DNA of 63,138 bases from Flavobacteriaceae bacterium (GTDB lineage Bacteria; Bacteroidota; Bacteroidia; Flavobacteriales; Flavobacteriaceae), in assembly GCA_024638225.1 (NCBI GenBank), contig JAHEKR010000065.1, forward strand, positions 33,906 to 97,043, given 5' to 3'. The position numbers and the translations under genes are program-made. A model generated the notes under the pieces. The model ran no database searches. It worked only from the letters and a program-made list of their open reading frames with translations, and was not told the DNA's origin. This document shows positions 1 to 8,722 of the stretch, one piece after another (position 1 is the stretch's first letter; every line of letters starts with the position of its first letter).

Positions 1-260
1 TTTTTGCCTAAATACTTTAGTGCATGCAAAAGCTCTTGTATGGGGTTGTGTTGCTGAAAATAAAAAGGGGCATAAGCAGCCTCTACAGAAAACCACTTTC
101 CTACTAATGATTGAAGCGAGTTGTTTTTGTCCTTTTCATAGTAGGTTCTTGGAAGCTGGTTAGCACAACGCAAGCACAGCCAAGGCAGCTTTTTTGGAAG
201 CACCACACCACAGCCATAACAGCATTGGGGAAACCAAACACTAAGTAAATCCTGGAGCAT
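1..260 (-). CDS. ComF family protein, N-terminal part (cut by window edge)
   Basis: About 86 residues are visible, starting at an ATG whose complement lies at 258-260; the frame stays open to the window edge. Near the start are two cysteine pairs (C-YG-C and C-LR-C) that look like the zinc ribbon of ComF proteins, and about 50 residues later the stretch HALKYLGK matches the start of the phosphoribosyltransferase-like domain. ComF proteins take part in DNA uptake and natural competence in other bacteria; the role here is inferred. The gene diverges from glyS. Confidence 0.8.
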   Translation of the reverse strand, partial: MLQDLLSVWFPQCCYGCGVVLPKKLPWLCLRCANQLPRTYYEKDKNNSLQSLVGKWFSVEAAYAPFYFQQHNPIQELLHALKYLGK

Positions 261-307
261 AGCGTAAGCTTAGGTACTTGGGAAGGCAAAAATTACGAAA
301 CTTATCC

Positions 308-315
308 TATTTTTG
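308..315 (+). promoter_or_regulatory. Bacteroidota -7 promoter box of glyS
   Basis: TATTTTTG fits the TAnnTTTG -7 consensus. Its last G lies five bases before the glyS ATG, so the expected transcription start falls on or next to the start codon. I see no well-spaced -33 TTTG. Confidence 0.55.
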
Positions 316-319
316 CCCC

Positions 320-1858
320 ATGTCAAATCAAGAGTTGTTCAAAAAAGTACTGTCCCATGCCAAGGAGTATGGATTTGTTTTCCCCTCAAGTGAAATTTAC
401 GACGGCTTAAGTGCTGTTTACGATTACGGTCAGCAAGGGGTAGCACTTAAAAAAAACCTTCGCGACTATTGGTGGAAAGCCATGGTCCAGCTCAATGACA
501 ATATTGTTGGCTTGGATGCGGCCATACTTATGCACCCAACCACTTGGAAAGCTTCTGGCCATGTAGATGCCTTTAACGACCCGCTCATTGACAACAAGGA
601 TTCTAAAAAACGCTATCGTGCTGATGTCTTGGTTGAAGATTACGTTGGTAAGCTTGATGCCAAAATTGAAAAGGAAGTCAAAAAAGCGGCGAAACGTTTT
701 GGCGATGCCTTTGACAAAGAACAGTTTTTGAGTACCAATCCTAGGGTGGTTGGCTACAAAGAAAAAGGAGATGCCATACTAAAACGTTTGGGCAAGTCTT
801 TAGAAAATGAAGACTTGGCAGATGTCAAGTCACTTATTGAAGAACTGGAAATTGTATGTCCTGTCTCGGGCTCCAAAAACTGGACCGAGGTAAAGCAGTT
901 TAATTTGATGTTTGGCACCAAGCTTGGCGCATCTGCCGAAAGCGCCACAGAATTGTATTTACGCCCCGAAACCGCACAAGGAATTTTTGTAAACTTTTTG
1001 AATGTGCAAAAAACAGGTCGTATGAAATTGCCTTTTGGGATTGCCCAAACAGGCAAAGCCTTTCGCAACGAGATTGTCGCTCGGCAGTTTATTTTTCGTA
1101 TGCGTGAATTTGAACAAATGGAAATGCAGTTTTTTATTCCACCGGGCACCCAAAAGGAATGGTATGCCCATTGGAAAGAAACCCGTCTAAAATGGCACCA
1201 TTCGTTAGGTTTAGGGGAGGATAATTACCGCTTTCACGACCACGAAAAATTGGCACACTATGCCGATGCAGCTTGTGATATTGAATTCCGCTTCCCTTTT
1301 GGGTTTAAAGAGTTGGAAGGCATTCATTCTAGAACAGACTTTGACCTAAGCAGTCATGAAGAGTACTCGGGGAAAAAGCTACAATATTTTGATCCGGAAC
1401 GTCAGGAAAATTACGTGCCTTATGTGCTGGAAACCTCTATTGGTTTGGACCGACTTTTCTTGGCCGTATTTTCGCAGGCCTTACAGGAAGAGACGCTCAA
1501 GGATGGTTCTACACGAACAGTATTGCGCCTTCCAGCTGTTGTTGCGCCCACTAAAGTTGCCGTATTGCCATTGGTCAAAAAAGACGGACTTCCCGATATT
1601 GCCAAATCTTTTGTGGATGAGCTAAAGTGGGATATGGCTGTTGCCTATGACGAAAAGGATGCTGTGGGTCGTCGTTACCGGAGACAAGATGCTTTGGGAA
1701 CCCCTTTTTGCATCACGGTTGATCACCAAACCCCAGAAGACCAAACGGTTACACTCCGCCATCGCGATAGTATGGAGCAGGAACGCTTGACCTTAGCCGA
1801 AGCCAAAGACAAAATTGCGTCAGCTGTTGCTATTCAAAATTGGATGGCAGCACTTTAA
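320..1858 (+). CDS. glyS: Glycine--tRNA ligase, one-subunit dimeric type
   Basis: A 512-residue class II synthetase that charges tRNA-Gly in the cytoplasm. The N-terminus EYGFVFPSSEIYDG is typical of the alpha2 type shared with eukaryotes and archaea, not the alpha2beta2 type of E. coli. Motif 2 is seen as FRNEI with a downstream FRMREFEQMEM, and motif 3 as GLDRLFLAVF. The C-terminal anticodon-binding domain begins near VAVLPLVKK. An upstream in-frame TTG at 278 would add 14 residues, but the family starts at the ATG at 320, right after a promoter box. The stop overlaps the stop of the convergent gene by four bases. Confidence 0.97.
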   Translation: MSNQELFKKVLSHAKEYGFVFPSSEIYDGLSAVYDYGQQGVALKKNLRDYWWKAMVQLNDNIVGLDAAILMHPTTWKASGHVDAFNDPLIDNKDSKKRYRADVLVEDYVGKLDAKIEKEVKKAAKRFGDAFDKEQFLSTNPRVVGYKEKGDAILKRLGKSLENEDLADVKSLIEELEIVCPVSGSKNWTEVKQFNLMFGTKLGASAESATELYLRPETAQGIFVNFLNVQKTGRMKLPFGIAQTGKAFRNEIVARQFIFRMREFEQMEMQFFIPPGTQKEWYAHWKETRLKWHHSLGLGEDNYRFHDHEKLAHYADAACDIEFRFPFGFKELEGIHSRTDFDLSSHEEYSGKKLQYFDPERQENYVPYVLETSIGLDRLFLAVFSQALQEETLKDGSTRTVLRLPAVVAPTKVAVLPLVKKDGLPDIAKSFVDELKWDMAVAYDEKDAVGRRYRRQDALGTPFCITVDHQTPEDQTVTLRHRDSMEQERLTLAEAKDKIASAVAIQNWMAAL

Positions 1859-2427
1859 AATCGCTTTCCTACTGAAAGACCAAAACGACCATTGGCTTCT
1901 GGTCCGCGGTCCAACTGGTTAAAATAGCGACCAACACCAGCAAAAACTTCAAACGAAAACCCATTTCGGTTCACCCATTTTTTGCCAGCACCCACACCCA
2001 TAGAGAACATAAAGTGATCTTCATCATTAAAGGCTGAGCTAAAATCATCAAAGTTTGCAGAAGCTAAAGTGCTGAACACTTCTACAAAAAGACCACTCGC
2101 CCCAAAGTCTTTTCGGTTTAGAAAGTAAAAACGGTAGTAAGGAGAAAATGCAAAGCTCTGATAGGTGGCATCATAATCTCCAAAATTGATAAATAGCGAA
2201 GCTCCATAACCGCTAGACTCATTGACAATTCGCTCGTAATACAGATGAAGCGCTGGATGGACCACTAGGTCAAGCGCATTTAACCTGACTTCATGCTTGC
2301 CATATGCCTGCGCATATTCACTGGAAGAGTCTTTAACGAGTTCAGCTTTTGTAATATTGTCTTCTTCCTGAGCATATATTCCGAAAGAAGCCATAAGAAT
2401 GATGGAATAGAAAAGAGTTTTATTCAT
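1855..2427 (-). CDS. Outer-membrane beta-barrel-like protein, unknown function
   Basis: 190 residues starting at MNKTLFYSIILMASFGIYAQ, a good signal peptide ending in AQ. The frame is open 21 codons further upstream, but that part does not look like a secretion signal. The rest alternates aromatic and polar residues with glycines (for example HLYYERIV, SPYYRFYF, GVGAGKKW) and ends GLSVGKRF, a terminal pattern common in small barrels. It resembles the DUF3575-like outer-membrane proteins of Bacteroidota, but I cannot assign a function. It is convergent with glyS and divergent from xth. Confidence 0.8.
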   Translation of the reverse strand: MNKTLFYSIILMASFGIYAQEEDNITKAELVKDSSSEYAQAYGKHEVRLNALDLVVHPALHLYYERIVNESSGYGASLFINFGDYDATYQSFAFSPYYRFYFLNRKDFGASGLFVEVFSTLASANFDDFSSAFNDEDHFMFSMGVGAGKKWVNRNGFSFEVFAGVGRYFNQLDRGPEANGRFGLSVGKRF

Positions 2428-2492
2428 GACAATAAGTTTTGGTAAAATCAAGGATACTATTTTTACCCCATTAAGTTTGTATTTTAGCACAG

Positions 2493-3257
2493 ATGAATAT
2501 CATTTCCTATAACGTAAACGGCATTCGCGCAGCCATAAAAAAAGGATTTTTAGACTGGTTGCAGCACGCCAACCCAGATGTTTTGTGCTTACAAGAAACC
2601 AAAGCGCAACCCGATCAACTAGACCTTAGTGTTTTTGAAGCTGCTGGCTATCCGTACCACTACTGGTTTTCAGCACAAAAAAAAGGTTATAGCTCTGTTG
2701 CTGTTTTGTGTAAACAAAAACCAAAGCACGTCGCCTATGGAACAGGCATTGCGTATATGGATGCTGAGGGACGCAATCTTCGCGTCGATTTTGAGGATGT
2801 TTCAGTGATGAGCTTGTACTTGCCATCTGGTACCAATCCTGACCGATTGGCGTATAAATTTACCTATATGGATGATTTTCAAGCGTATATAAACGAATTA
2901 AAAAAAGAACTTCCCAATCTGGTTATCTGTGGTGATTACAATATTTGTCACGAGGCTATTGACATACACGATCCAGTGCGCAACAAAACAGTTTCGGGTT
3001 TCTTACCCGAGGAAAGGACTTGGCTAGACGGCTTTATGCAAAGTGGCTTTATCGATTCTTTTCGCCAATGCAATAGCGAACCACACCAGTACAGTTGGTG
3101 GAGTTATCGCGCCAATGCCCGAGCCAACAATAAAGGTTGGCGCATTGATTATGCCCTAGTTTCTGAGCCATTAAAAAATAAAATTGAGCGGGCATACATT
3201 CTACCCCAAGCTGTCCATTCTGATCACTGTCCTGTTGGCGTAACCCTCGCATTATAA
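2493..3257 (+). CDS. xth: Exodeoxyribonuclease III
   Basis: 254 residues of the exonuclease/endonuclease/phosphatase fold; the family has AP endonuclease and 3'-5' exonuclease activity in base excision repair. Family landmarks are NIISYNVNGIRAA at the N-terminus, LQETK with the metal-binding Glu, GDYNICHEAID in the middle, and SDHCPVG at the C-terminus with the catalytic Asp-His pair. The length is normal. A degenerate -7 box (TATTTTAG, 2480-2487) ends five bases before the ATG. The aldo/keto reductase gene follows after four bases, so the two are probably co-transcribed. Confidence 0.95.
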   Translation: MNIISYNVNGIRAAIKKGFLDWLQHANPDVLCLQETKAQPDQLDLSVFEAAGYPYHYWFSAQKKGYSSVAVLCKQKPKHVAYGTGIAYMDAEGRNLRVDFEDVSVMSLYLPSGTNPDRLAYKFTYMDDFQAYINELKKELPNLVICGDYNICHEAIDIHDPVRNKTVSGFLPEERTWLDGFMQSGFIDSFRQCNSEPHQYSWWSYRANARANNKGWRIDYALVSEPLKNKIERAYILPQAVHSDHCPVGVTLAL

Positions 3258-3261
3258 TTTT

Positions 3262-4299
3262 ATGAAATACACAACGATTCCACATACCGATATTCGGGTG
3301 AGTAAAATTTGCCTAGGCACCATGACTTGGGGCAATCAAAATACAGCAGCAGAAGGTTTTGAACAGATGGACTATGCTTTAGATACAGGGGTTAACTTCT
3401 TTGATACTGCCGAGCTCTATCCCGTTCCTGCCACAGCAGACACCTATGCCGATACCGAACGCATCATGGGCGACTGGTTTGCCACACGAAAGAACAGAGA
3501 AAAAGTAGTTTTGGCAACTAAAATTGCTGGGCCTGGCGCCTACACTGCGCATATTCGCACCACGGGTTTTACACCTGATAGCATAAGCGAGGCACTAGAG
3601 GGAAGCCTTAAAAGGCTGCAAACAGATTATGTAGATCTCTACCAACTCCATTGGCCGGAGCGCAACGCGAATTTTTTTGGCAAGCGCGATTATTTCCCAG
3701 ATGATGAAGAAAGATGGCAAGAAAATTTCCAGGAAATTTTGGAAACACTTCATCGGTTTGTACAACAGGGAAAAATCAGGCATATCGGTTTGTCGAACGA
3801 AACTCCCTGGGCTTCGATGAAATACATTTCCTTAGCTGAGCAAAAGGATTTGCCCCGCATGAAAACCATACAAAATCCGTATTCGCTGCTAAACCGAACA
3901 TTTGAAGTAGGCAATGCAGAGGTTGCTCATCGGGAGCAATTGGGGTTATTGGCATATTCGCCTTTGGCGTTTGGGGTTCTGTCCGGAAAATATCGAAACG
4001 GGCAGCTACCCGAAAACAGCCGTTTAAAACTATTTCCGCGTATGGCGCGTTACAATAGCGAGGAGTCTTCAGCTGCGACAGAGGCTTATGCTGCCATTGC
4101 AGCCAAACATGGGCTTAGTTTAACGCAACTTTCGTTAGCGTTTGTCACTGACCGCCCTTTTGTAACGTCCAATATCATAGGAGCCACCACCATGGAACAA
4201 CTCAAGGAAAATATTGATACTGCTGCCATAACACTATCAGCAGAAATTTTAACAGAAATAGATGTGGTACATAACCGTATCCCCAATCCTGCGCCTTAA
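3262..4299 (+). CDS. tas: Aldo/keto reductase, Tas type
   Basis: 345 residues, nearly the same length as E. coli Tas and similar along its whole length: N-terminal IPHTDIRVSKICLGTMTWG, central LKRLQTDYVDLYQLHWPE, and TIQNPYSLLNRTFEVG. The catalytic tetrad of aldo/keto reductases is visible as Asp and Tyr in FFDTAELY, Lys in ATKIAG and His in QLHWPE. An NADPH-dependent oxidoreductase is expected; the substrate is unknown. The gene follows xth closely, and its stop shares four bases with the stop of radA on the other strand. Confidence 0.92.
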   Translation: MKYTTIPHTDIRVSKICLGTMTWGNQNTAAEGFEQMDYALDTGVNFFDTAELYPVPATADTYADTERIMGDWFATRKNREKVVLATKIAGPGAYTAHIRTTGFTPDSISEALEGSLKRLQTDYVDLYQLHWPERNANFFGKRDYFPDDEERWQENFQEILETLHRFVQQGKIRHIGLSNETPWASMKYISLAEQKDLPRMKTIQNPYSLLNRTFEVGNAEVAHREQLGLLAYSPLAFGVLSGKYRNGQLPENSRLKLFPRMARYNSEESSAATEAYAAIAAKHGLSLTQLSLAFVTDRPFVTSNIIGATTMEQLKENIDTAAITLSAEILTEIDVVHNRIPNPAP

Positions 4300-5645
4300 A
4301 ACAAATGCGCTACTAAATCTTGAATGGTAGCTAGGCGGATAACCTCTAATCCTTTGGGAACGGTTTTTACAGCTTGTGCCACCACCATACGTTCAAAGCC
4401 CAGTTTGGCAGCTTCTTGCATGCGTTGTTCCATTTTGGGTACATTTCGCAGCTCACCCGAAAGCCCAACTTCTGCGGCAAATGTATAGCCCTTTGGGATA
4501 GCCACATCAAGGCTGCTGGACAAAACAGCTACCATCACGGCAAGGTCTAAGCCCGGGTCGTCGAGGCGAATGCCTCCAGCTAGGTTTAAGAATACATCTT
4601 TGGCACCGAGTTGAAAACCAGCACGCTTTTCCAAAACGGCAAGGAGCATGTTTAGCCGTTTGTTGTCAAAGCCCGTACTGCTTCGCTGTGGAGTGCCATA
4701 AACGGCAGAACTCACCAAAGCCTGAACTTCGATAAGCATGGGGCGTATGCCCTCAACGGTTGCGCCTATGGCATGACCACTAAGCCCAGCACTTTCACTT
4801 GATATAAGCAAAGCACTTGGATTAGAAACGCCCAAAAGCCCTTCTTGCGCCATGGTATAAATACCTAATTCGGCAGTGGTGCCAAAACGGTTTTTATGTG
4901 CGCGTAAAATACGATACACATGATTGCGATCCCCTTCAAAATGCAGTACGGTATCCACCATATGCTCCAACACCTTGGGGCCAGCAATAGCCCCGTCTTT
5001 GGTAATATGACCAACCAAAAAAACAGGTGTTAGGGTGTTTTTGGCAAATTGGATCAGTTCAGCTGTACAGCTGCGTATTTGCGGCACACTTCCGGCTGTA
5101 CTATCTAGTAAATCGGAATGCAATGTTTGGATAGAATCAATAATTACTAGTGCAGGCTTTAGTGCACCCAAGTGGTGTAAAAGCGATTGCGTATGGGTTT
5201 CGGTCAGTAAAAAACACTCGCTTGATTCCTCGGTGACACGTGCGCTTCGCAATTTGATTTGTTGTTCGCTTTCCTCTCCTGAAACATAGACCACCTTTCC
5301 GGTAACGGCAAGAGCTACTTGTAGTAATAGAGTAGATTTTCCGATTCCCGGTTCTCCACCAACAAGTACCACAGACCCAGGAACGATGCCACCCCCTAAA
5401 ACGCGATCCAACTCTATATCACCAGAAGACATACGTGCTACAGCATCTACAGCAACATCTTGAATACGCACGGGTTTTGCTTTTTGAACAGTAGTGCTGT
5501 CCTGCCACGTAGCTGTGGTTTTGGGTTTTTCTAAAATTTCTTCTTGAAGGGTATTCCACTTTTTACAAGAATTGCATTGCCCTTGCCATTGGGCGTGCTG
5601 TGCGCCACAGTTGGTACAGAAAAAAGCTTTTTTGACTTTTGCCAT
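4296..5645 (-). CDS. radA: DNA repair protein RadA (Sms)
   Basis: 449 residues. An N-terminal zinc finger has Cys at 10, 13, 24 and 27. A RecA-like ATPase core follows with Walker A GGEPGIGKST near 96-105 and the family-specific HKNRFG motif, then a C-terminal Lon-protease-like domain without a protease active site. RadA works in branch migration during recombinational repair. It is the last gene of a minus-strand run panC-panD-flippase-like-radA, 16 bases after its neighbour, and converges on tas with shared stop bases. Confidence 0.97.
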   Translation of the reverse strand: MAKVKKAFFCTNCGAQHAQWQGQCNSCKKWNTLQEEILEKPKTTATWQDSTTVQKAKPVRIQDVAVDAVARMSSGDIELDRVLGGGIVPGSVVLVGGEPGIGKSTLLLQVALAVTGKVVYVSGEESEQQIKLRSARVTEESSECFLLTETHTQSLLHHLGALKPALVIIDSIQTLHSDLLDSTAGSVPQIRSCTAELIQFAKNTLTPVFLVGHITKDGAIAGPKVLEHMVDTVLHFEGDRNHVYRILRAHKNRFGTTAELGIYTMAQEGLLGVSNPSALLISSESAGLSGHAIGATVEGIRPMLIEVQALVSSAVYGTPQRSSTGFDNKRLNMLLAVLEKRAGFQLGAKDVFLNLAGGIRLDDPGLDLAVMVAVLSSSLDVAIPKGYTFAAEVGLSGELRNVPKMEQRMQEAAKLGFERMVVAQAVKTVPKGLEVIRLATIQDLVAHLF

Positions 5646-5661
5646 AAGGCGAAGCTAACCA

Positions 5662-6618
5662 TTATTTTTTGGACAAAACAGGGAGTAATAAAAAAGATAT
5701 ACTACCAAAAATAACGACCATTACGGTTTGTGCAGTCCACATTAACCAGCCAAAGGCTAGTGCTTGAGGATAAGAAACAGCAAAGGCCTGTAGTACCGCT
5801 GCCACAGCTATGGGGTATAGGCCAATCCCGCCATTGGTCGCTGTCATGGCAAAACCACCTGCCACAAACGCAGGAATTATCGCTGAGAAGGAAAGGCCGT
5901 TTGTTTCGGGTAGTGCAAAAGTAACCGCCCAAAACATCATCAAATACATCAGCCAAATAAAGAGTGTGTGGACAATAAACAACACCTTTTTTTCTAGTTG
6001 ACCAATGGATAACATCCCTTGCCATAGCCCTGTAAAAAAGCCAACGGCCTTTAGAGCTAGTGGATGCCGTGAACGCCTAAGTTGCTTTATCAATAACGCA
6101 AAAAACCCTGCGGCGAGCAGCATCCAGAACAAGGTTGCTTTGTTTATTGTTGGGTTACCAATAATATCAAACAATAATTCTCTTTGTACAACAAAGCCCA
6201 AACCGATCAGTAAAAGGAGTAAAATAAGATCAATGATACGCTCGGTAACTATTGTGCCAAAACTTTTTTCAAAGGGGACATTGGCATACGTTGCCAACGC
6301 AGTAGCGCGAAGTATTTCACCAGAGCGCGGTATGCCAAGATTTGAAAAATACGATATCATAACCGTTAAAACGCGCATGACAAAGCTAGGTCGATAGCCC
6401 AATGGGCTTAGTAGGTAGTTCCAACGAAAAGCACGTGAGAGGTGGCTAAATGCCCCAAAAACCAAGGATAAAAACACAAACCGCAAATCAGCTTGTTTGA
6501 TGGATGCAATAATTTGCTGACGGTCTGCTTCCGAAGTATTGGCAAAAGAGTAATAGACTAAGTATAAACCCAATCCCAAAGGGACTATATTTTTGAGAAA
6601 CTTAAAAAACACAGACAT
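5662..6618 (-). CDS. Lysylphosphatidylglycerol synthase/YbhN-like integral membrane protein
   Basis: 318 residues with about eight hydrophobic segments. The N-terminal segment resembles FLPLGLGLYLVYY and is followed by SHLSRAFRWNYLL, a hallmark of the UPF0104/YbhN (flippase-like) family. A glycine-rich stretch near the C-terminus (TNGGIGLYPIAVA) is also typical. It is the transmembrane part of MprF-like proteins without the aminoacyl-transferase domain, so a lipid-handling role is possible but the substrate is unknown. It begins five bases after panD and precedes radA in the same operon, an order I recall as common in flavobacteria. Confidence 0.88.
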   Translation of the reverse strand: MSVFFKFLKNIVPLGLGLYLVYYSFANTSEADRQQIIASIKQADLRFVFLSLVFGAFSHLSRAFRWNYLLSPLGYRPSFVMRVLTVMISYFSNLGIPRSGEILRATALATYANVPFEKSFGTIVTERIIDLILLLLLIGLGFVVQRELLFDIIGNPTINKATLFWMLLAAGFFALLIKQLRRSRHPLALKAVGFFTGLWQGMLSIGQLEKKVLFIVHTLFIWLMYLMMFWAVTFALPETNGLSFSAIIPAFVAGGFAMTATNGGIGLYPIAVAAVLQAFAVSYPQALAFGWLMWTAQTVMVVIFGSISFLLLPVLSKK

Positions 6619-6623
6619 AAAAC

Positions 6624-6974
6624 CTAGTCGAGCGTATTGGTCGCTGTATTTGGAAAAATTAAGGTTGGACGGAAGGTTTTAGCAGCATCAACGCCCATGC
6701 TTGCATAGCTAATAATGATGACAACATCTCCTTTTTGGACTTTTCGAGCTGCCGGTCCATTGAGCGTAATCTCGCCAGAGTCTTTAGCCCCCTCGATGAC
6801 GTAAGTCTCGAGTCGCTCTCCGTTATTCACATTCACTACTTGCACTTTTTCACCTGCCACAATGTTGGCAGCTTCCATCAATGTACGATCTATGGTTATG
6901 CTCCCAATGTAGTCAAGTTCGGCACCCGTTACGGTTACACGGTGAATCTTCGATTTTAGTACCTCAATTGTCAT
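6624..6974 (-). CDS. panD: Aspartate 1-decarboxylase proenzyme
   Basis: 116 residues. It makes beta-alanine from aspartate for pantothenate and coenzyme A synthesis. The self-cleavage site is Gly24-Ser25 in [10 protein letters not shown]; the new N-terminal Ser becomes the pyruvoyl group. The motif [20 protein letters not shown] is also conserved. It follows panC by 13 bases, and both genes serve the same pathway because PanC joins beta-alanine to pantoate. A promoter box of its own lies directly before the ATG. Confidence 0.97.
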   Translation of the reverse strand: MTIEVLKSKIHRVTVTGAELDYIGSITIDRTLMEAANIVAGEKVQVVNVNNGERLETYVIEGAKDSGEITLNGPAARKVQKGDVVIIISYASMGVDAAKTFRPTLIFPNTATNTLD

Positions 6975-6978
6975 GGAA

Positions 6979-7010
6979 CAAATGTACTTATTTTAATGCG
7001 ATATTATCAA
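6979..7010 (-). promoter_or_regulatory. panD promoter at the 3' end of panC
   Basis: On the minus strand a TTG (7008-7010) is followed after 21 bases by TACATTTG (6979-6986), matching the Bacteroidota -33/-7 pattern. The last G is five bases from the panD ATG, so the mRNA would begin at or next to the start codon. The -33 element lies inside panC. Confidence 0.6.
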
Positions 7011-7824
7011 TAAGACGAACCCCTTCAATTGAAGAAGCCACAAATAACCTAGGCTTCTTAGCCAAAGCCAATACATCCACTTCTTTTAAGCTGTCCTCTT
7101 CTACACAAATGGCATAAAGCAGCTCAAAAGTTGGCTTTGTCGCAAAGGCCGCATGGATACAGGCGTAGAGTTCTTTTTTCGTTTGGCATTGATCTACACA
7201 TTGAAACATGGTCTTGTGTATAAAGCCGGCCTCATTTCTCGCTTGCTTTGAAAGTTGCTCATTTCGCGAACTCATGGCTAGCCCATTGGCTTCGCGAACA
7301 ATAGGGCAAGGAACAATGGTCGTTGGGATATGTTCTTTTGCAGCCCAGTTTTTGATAATTTGCAGTTGCTGAAAATCTTTTTCCCCAAAATAAGCACGTG
7401 TTGGCTTGATAAGTTCAAATAGCTTAGCAACTATAGTAATCACCCCATCAAAATGCCCAGGGCGATCTAGCCCTTCCATTACCCTGTCTAGTCCGTCAAA
7501 CGCATACAGTTTGGCAACAATTTCTTCAGGGTACATTTCGCCAACAGTAGGAGCAAAAACATGAATTGAGGGATCAATAGTATGAATAGCGCTAAGGTCT
7601 TTTTCAAGTGCGGTAGGATATTTTACCAAATCGTCCTGCTTATTAAATTGTGTCGGATTCACAAAAATACTCACCCATGTTTCTGTGTTTTCAGCACCGG
7701 CACGACGGATAAGCTCCAGATGACCTTGGTGTAAAGCACCCATGGTTGGAACCAAGCCCACAGTAGCCAAACTTGCACTGTTGCGAAGCTTTTCTACTTC
7801 GGATGTGGTATGGAATAATGCCAT
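6988..7824 (-). CDS. panC: Pantothenate synthetase (pantoate--beta-alanine ligase)
   Basis: 278 residues, normal for the family. It joins pantoate and beta-alanine with ATP to make pantothenate. The nucleotide-binding HxGH motif is seen in [14 protein letters not shown], and the KMSKS-like region as SSRNEQLS. It is the first gene of the run panC-panD-flippase-like-radA and diverges from the glycogen-synthase-like gene. Confidence 0.97.
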   Translation of the reverse strand: MALFHTTSEVEKLRNSASLATVGLVPTMGALHQGHLELIRRAGAENTETWVSIFVNPTQFNKQDDLVKYPTALEKDLSAIHTIDPSIHVFAPTVGEMYPEEIVAKLYAFDGLDRVMEGLDRPGHFDGVITIVAKLFELIKPTRAYFGEKDFQQLQIIKNWAAKEHIPTTIVPCPIVREANGLAMSSRNEQLSKQARNEAGFIHKTMFQCVDQCQTKKELYACIHAAFATKPTFELLYAICVEEDSLKEVDVLALAKKPRLFVASSIEGVRLIDNIALK

Positions 7825-7872
7825 GACTCGTTCTACATTTGAATTGACTACAAAAGTCGTCTAAATTTTTAG

Positions 7873-7880
7873 TAATTTTG
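7873..7880 (+). promoter_or_regulatory. -7 promoter box for the glycogen-synthase-like gene
   Basis: TAATTTTG matches TAnnTTTG. It lies 31 bases before the chosen ATG at 7912, in the short divergent gap with panC. Confidence 0.5.
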
Positions 7881-7911
7881 CATACTCTAGTATTTAATGC
7901 GGCTTTGCCCT

Positions 7912-8715
7912 ATGAAAGAAAAAAAGATATTATACATATCATCTGAAGTCGTTCCCTACCTCCCTCATAGTGAGCTTGCTAACTTAGCCTTTGAAATCCC
8001 AAAAATGGTTAATGACCGCGGAGGACAGACACGTATTTTTATTCCAAAGTATGGCTTGATTAACGAGCGTCGTCATCAATTGCATGAAGTTATTCGATTG
8101 TCTGGTATGAATTTGGTGATAAACGATATTGATATGCCTCTTATCATAAAAGTCGCCTCTATTCCTAAAGAACGAATGCAAGTTTATTTTATAGATAACG
8201 ATGATTACTTTAAAGGAAGGGGATTGTACGCTGATGATACCCAAAAACAATATCCCGATAACGAAGAGCGCGCCATATTTTTTGCCAAGGGTGTTATCGA
8301 AACGGTTAAAAAACTAAATTGGTCACCAGATATTATTCATGTTCAAGGTTGGATATCTTCTTTAGTACCCCTTTATTGTAAGCAATACTACAAGGACGAA
8401 CCTTTGTTGGCAGAAACTAAAATAGTCACTTCACTTTTTGCTCCTCCCTTTACTGAAGAGTTGGAGGGTGATTTATACTCCAAAATAGAATTTGACGGAA
8501 TAGCTGGCGAACATATGGCAACGCTTAAAACACCAAACTTAGACAATATGTTTTGTAATGCTGCTCAACATTCTGATGGCATAATAATTGCATCTAAGGA
8601 AATTTCTAATAAAGTAAATGAATTTGCTAAATCGACCAACAAACCCTTGCTAGATATTAGCGGGGAAACAGACGTACTTGATGCCCATGAAAAATTTTAC
8701 GAGTCTGGATTTTAA
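7912..8715 (+). CDS. Glycogen/starch synthase N-terminal domain protein, short form
   Basis: 267 residues from MKEKKILYISSEVVPYLP, which aligns with the N-terminal domain of GT5 glycogen synthases. Further family-like stretches are PDIIHVQGWISSLVPLY and GLYAD followed by ERAIFFAKG. Full-length GlgA is about 480 residues; the C-terminal GT1-type catalytic half is absent and the frame ends naturally, with no recognisable second half downstream. The usual KTGGLADV loop is replaced by a variant (LPHSELANLAFEIP), so ADP-glucose transfer is doubtful. An in-frame ATG at 7897 would add five residues. The DUF4270 gene follows after seven bases. Confidence 0.85.
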   Translation: MKEKKILYISSEVVPYLPHSELANLAFEIPKMVNDRGGQTRIFIPKYGLINERRHQLHEVIRLSGMNLVINDIDMPLIIKVASIPKERMQVYFIDNDDYFKGRGLYADDTQKQYPDNEERAIFFAKGVIETVKKLNWSPDIIHVQGWISSLVPLYCKQYYKDEPLLAETKIVTSLFAPPFTEELEGDLYSKIEFDGIAGEHMATLKTPNLDNMFCNAAQHSDGIIIASKEISNKVNEFAKSTNKPLLDISGETDVLDAHEKFYESGF

Positions 8716-8722
8716 GCCTATT

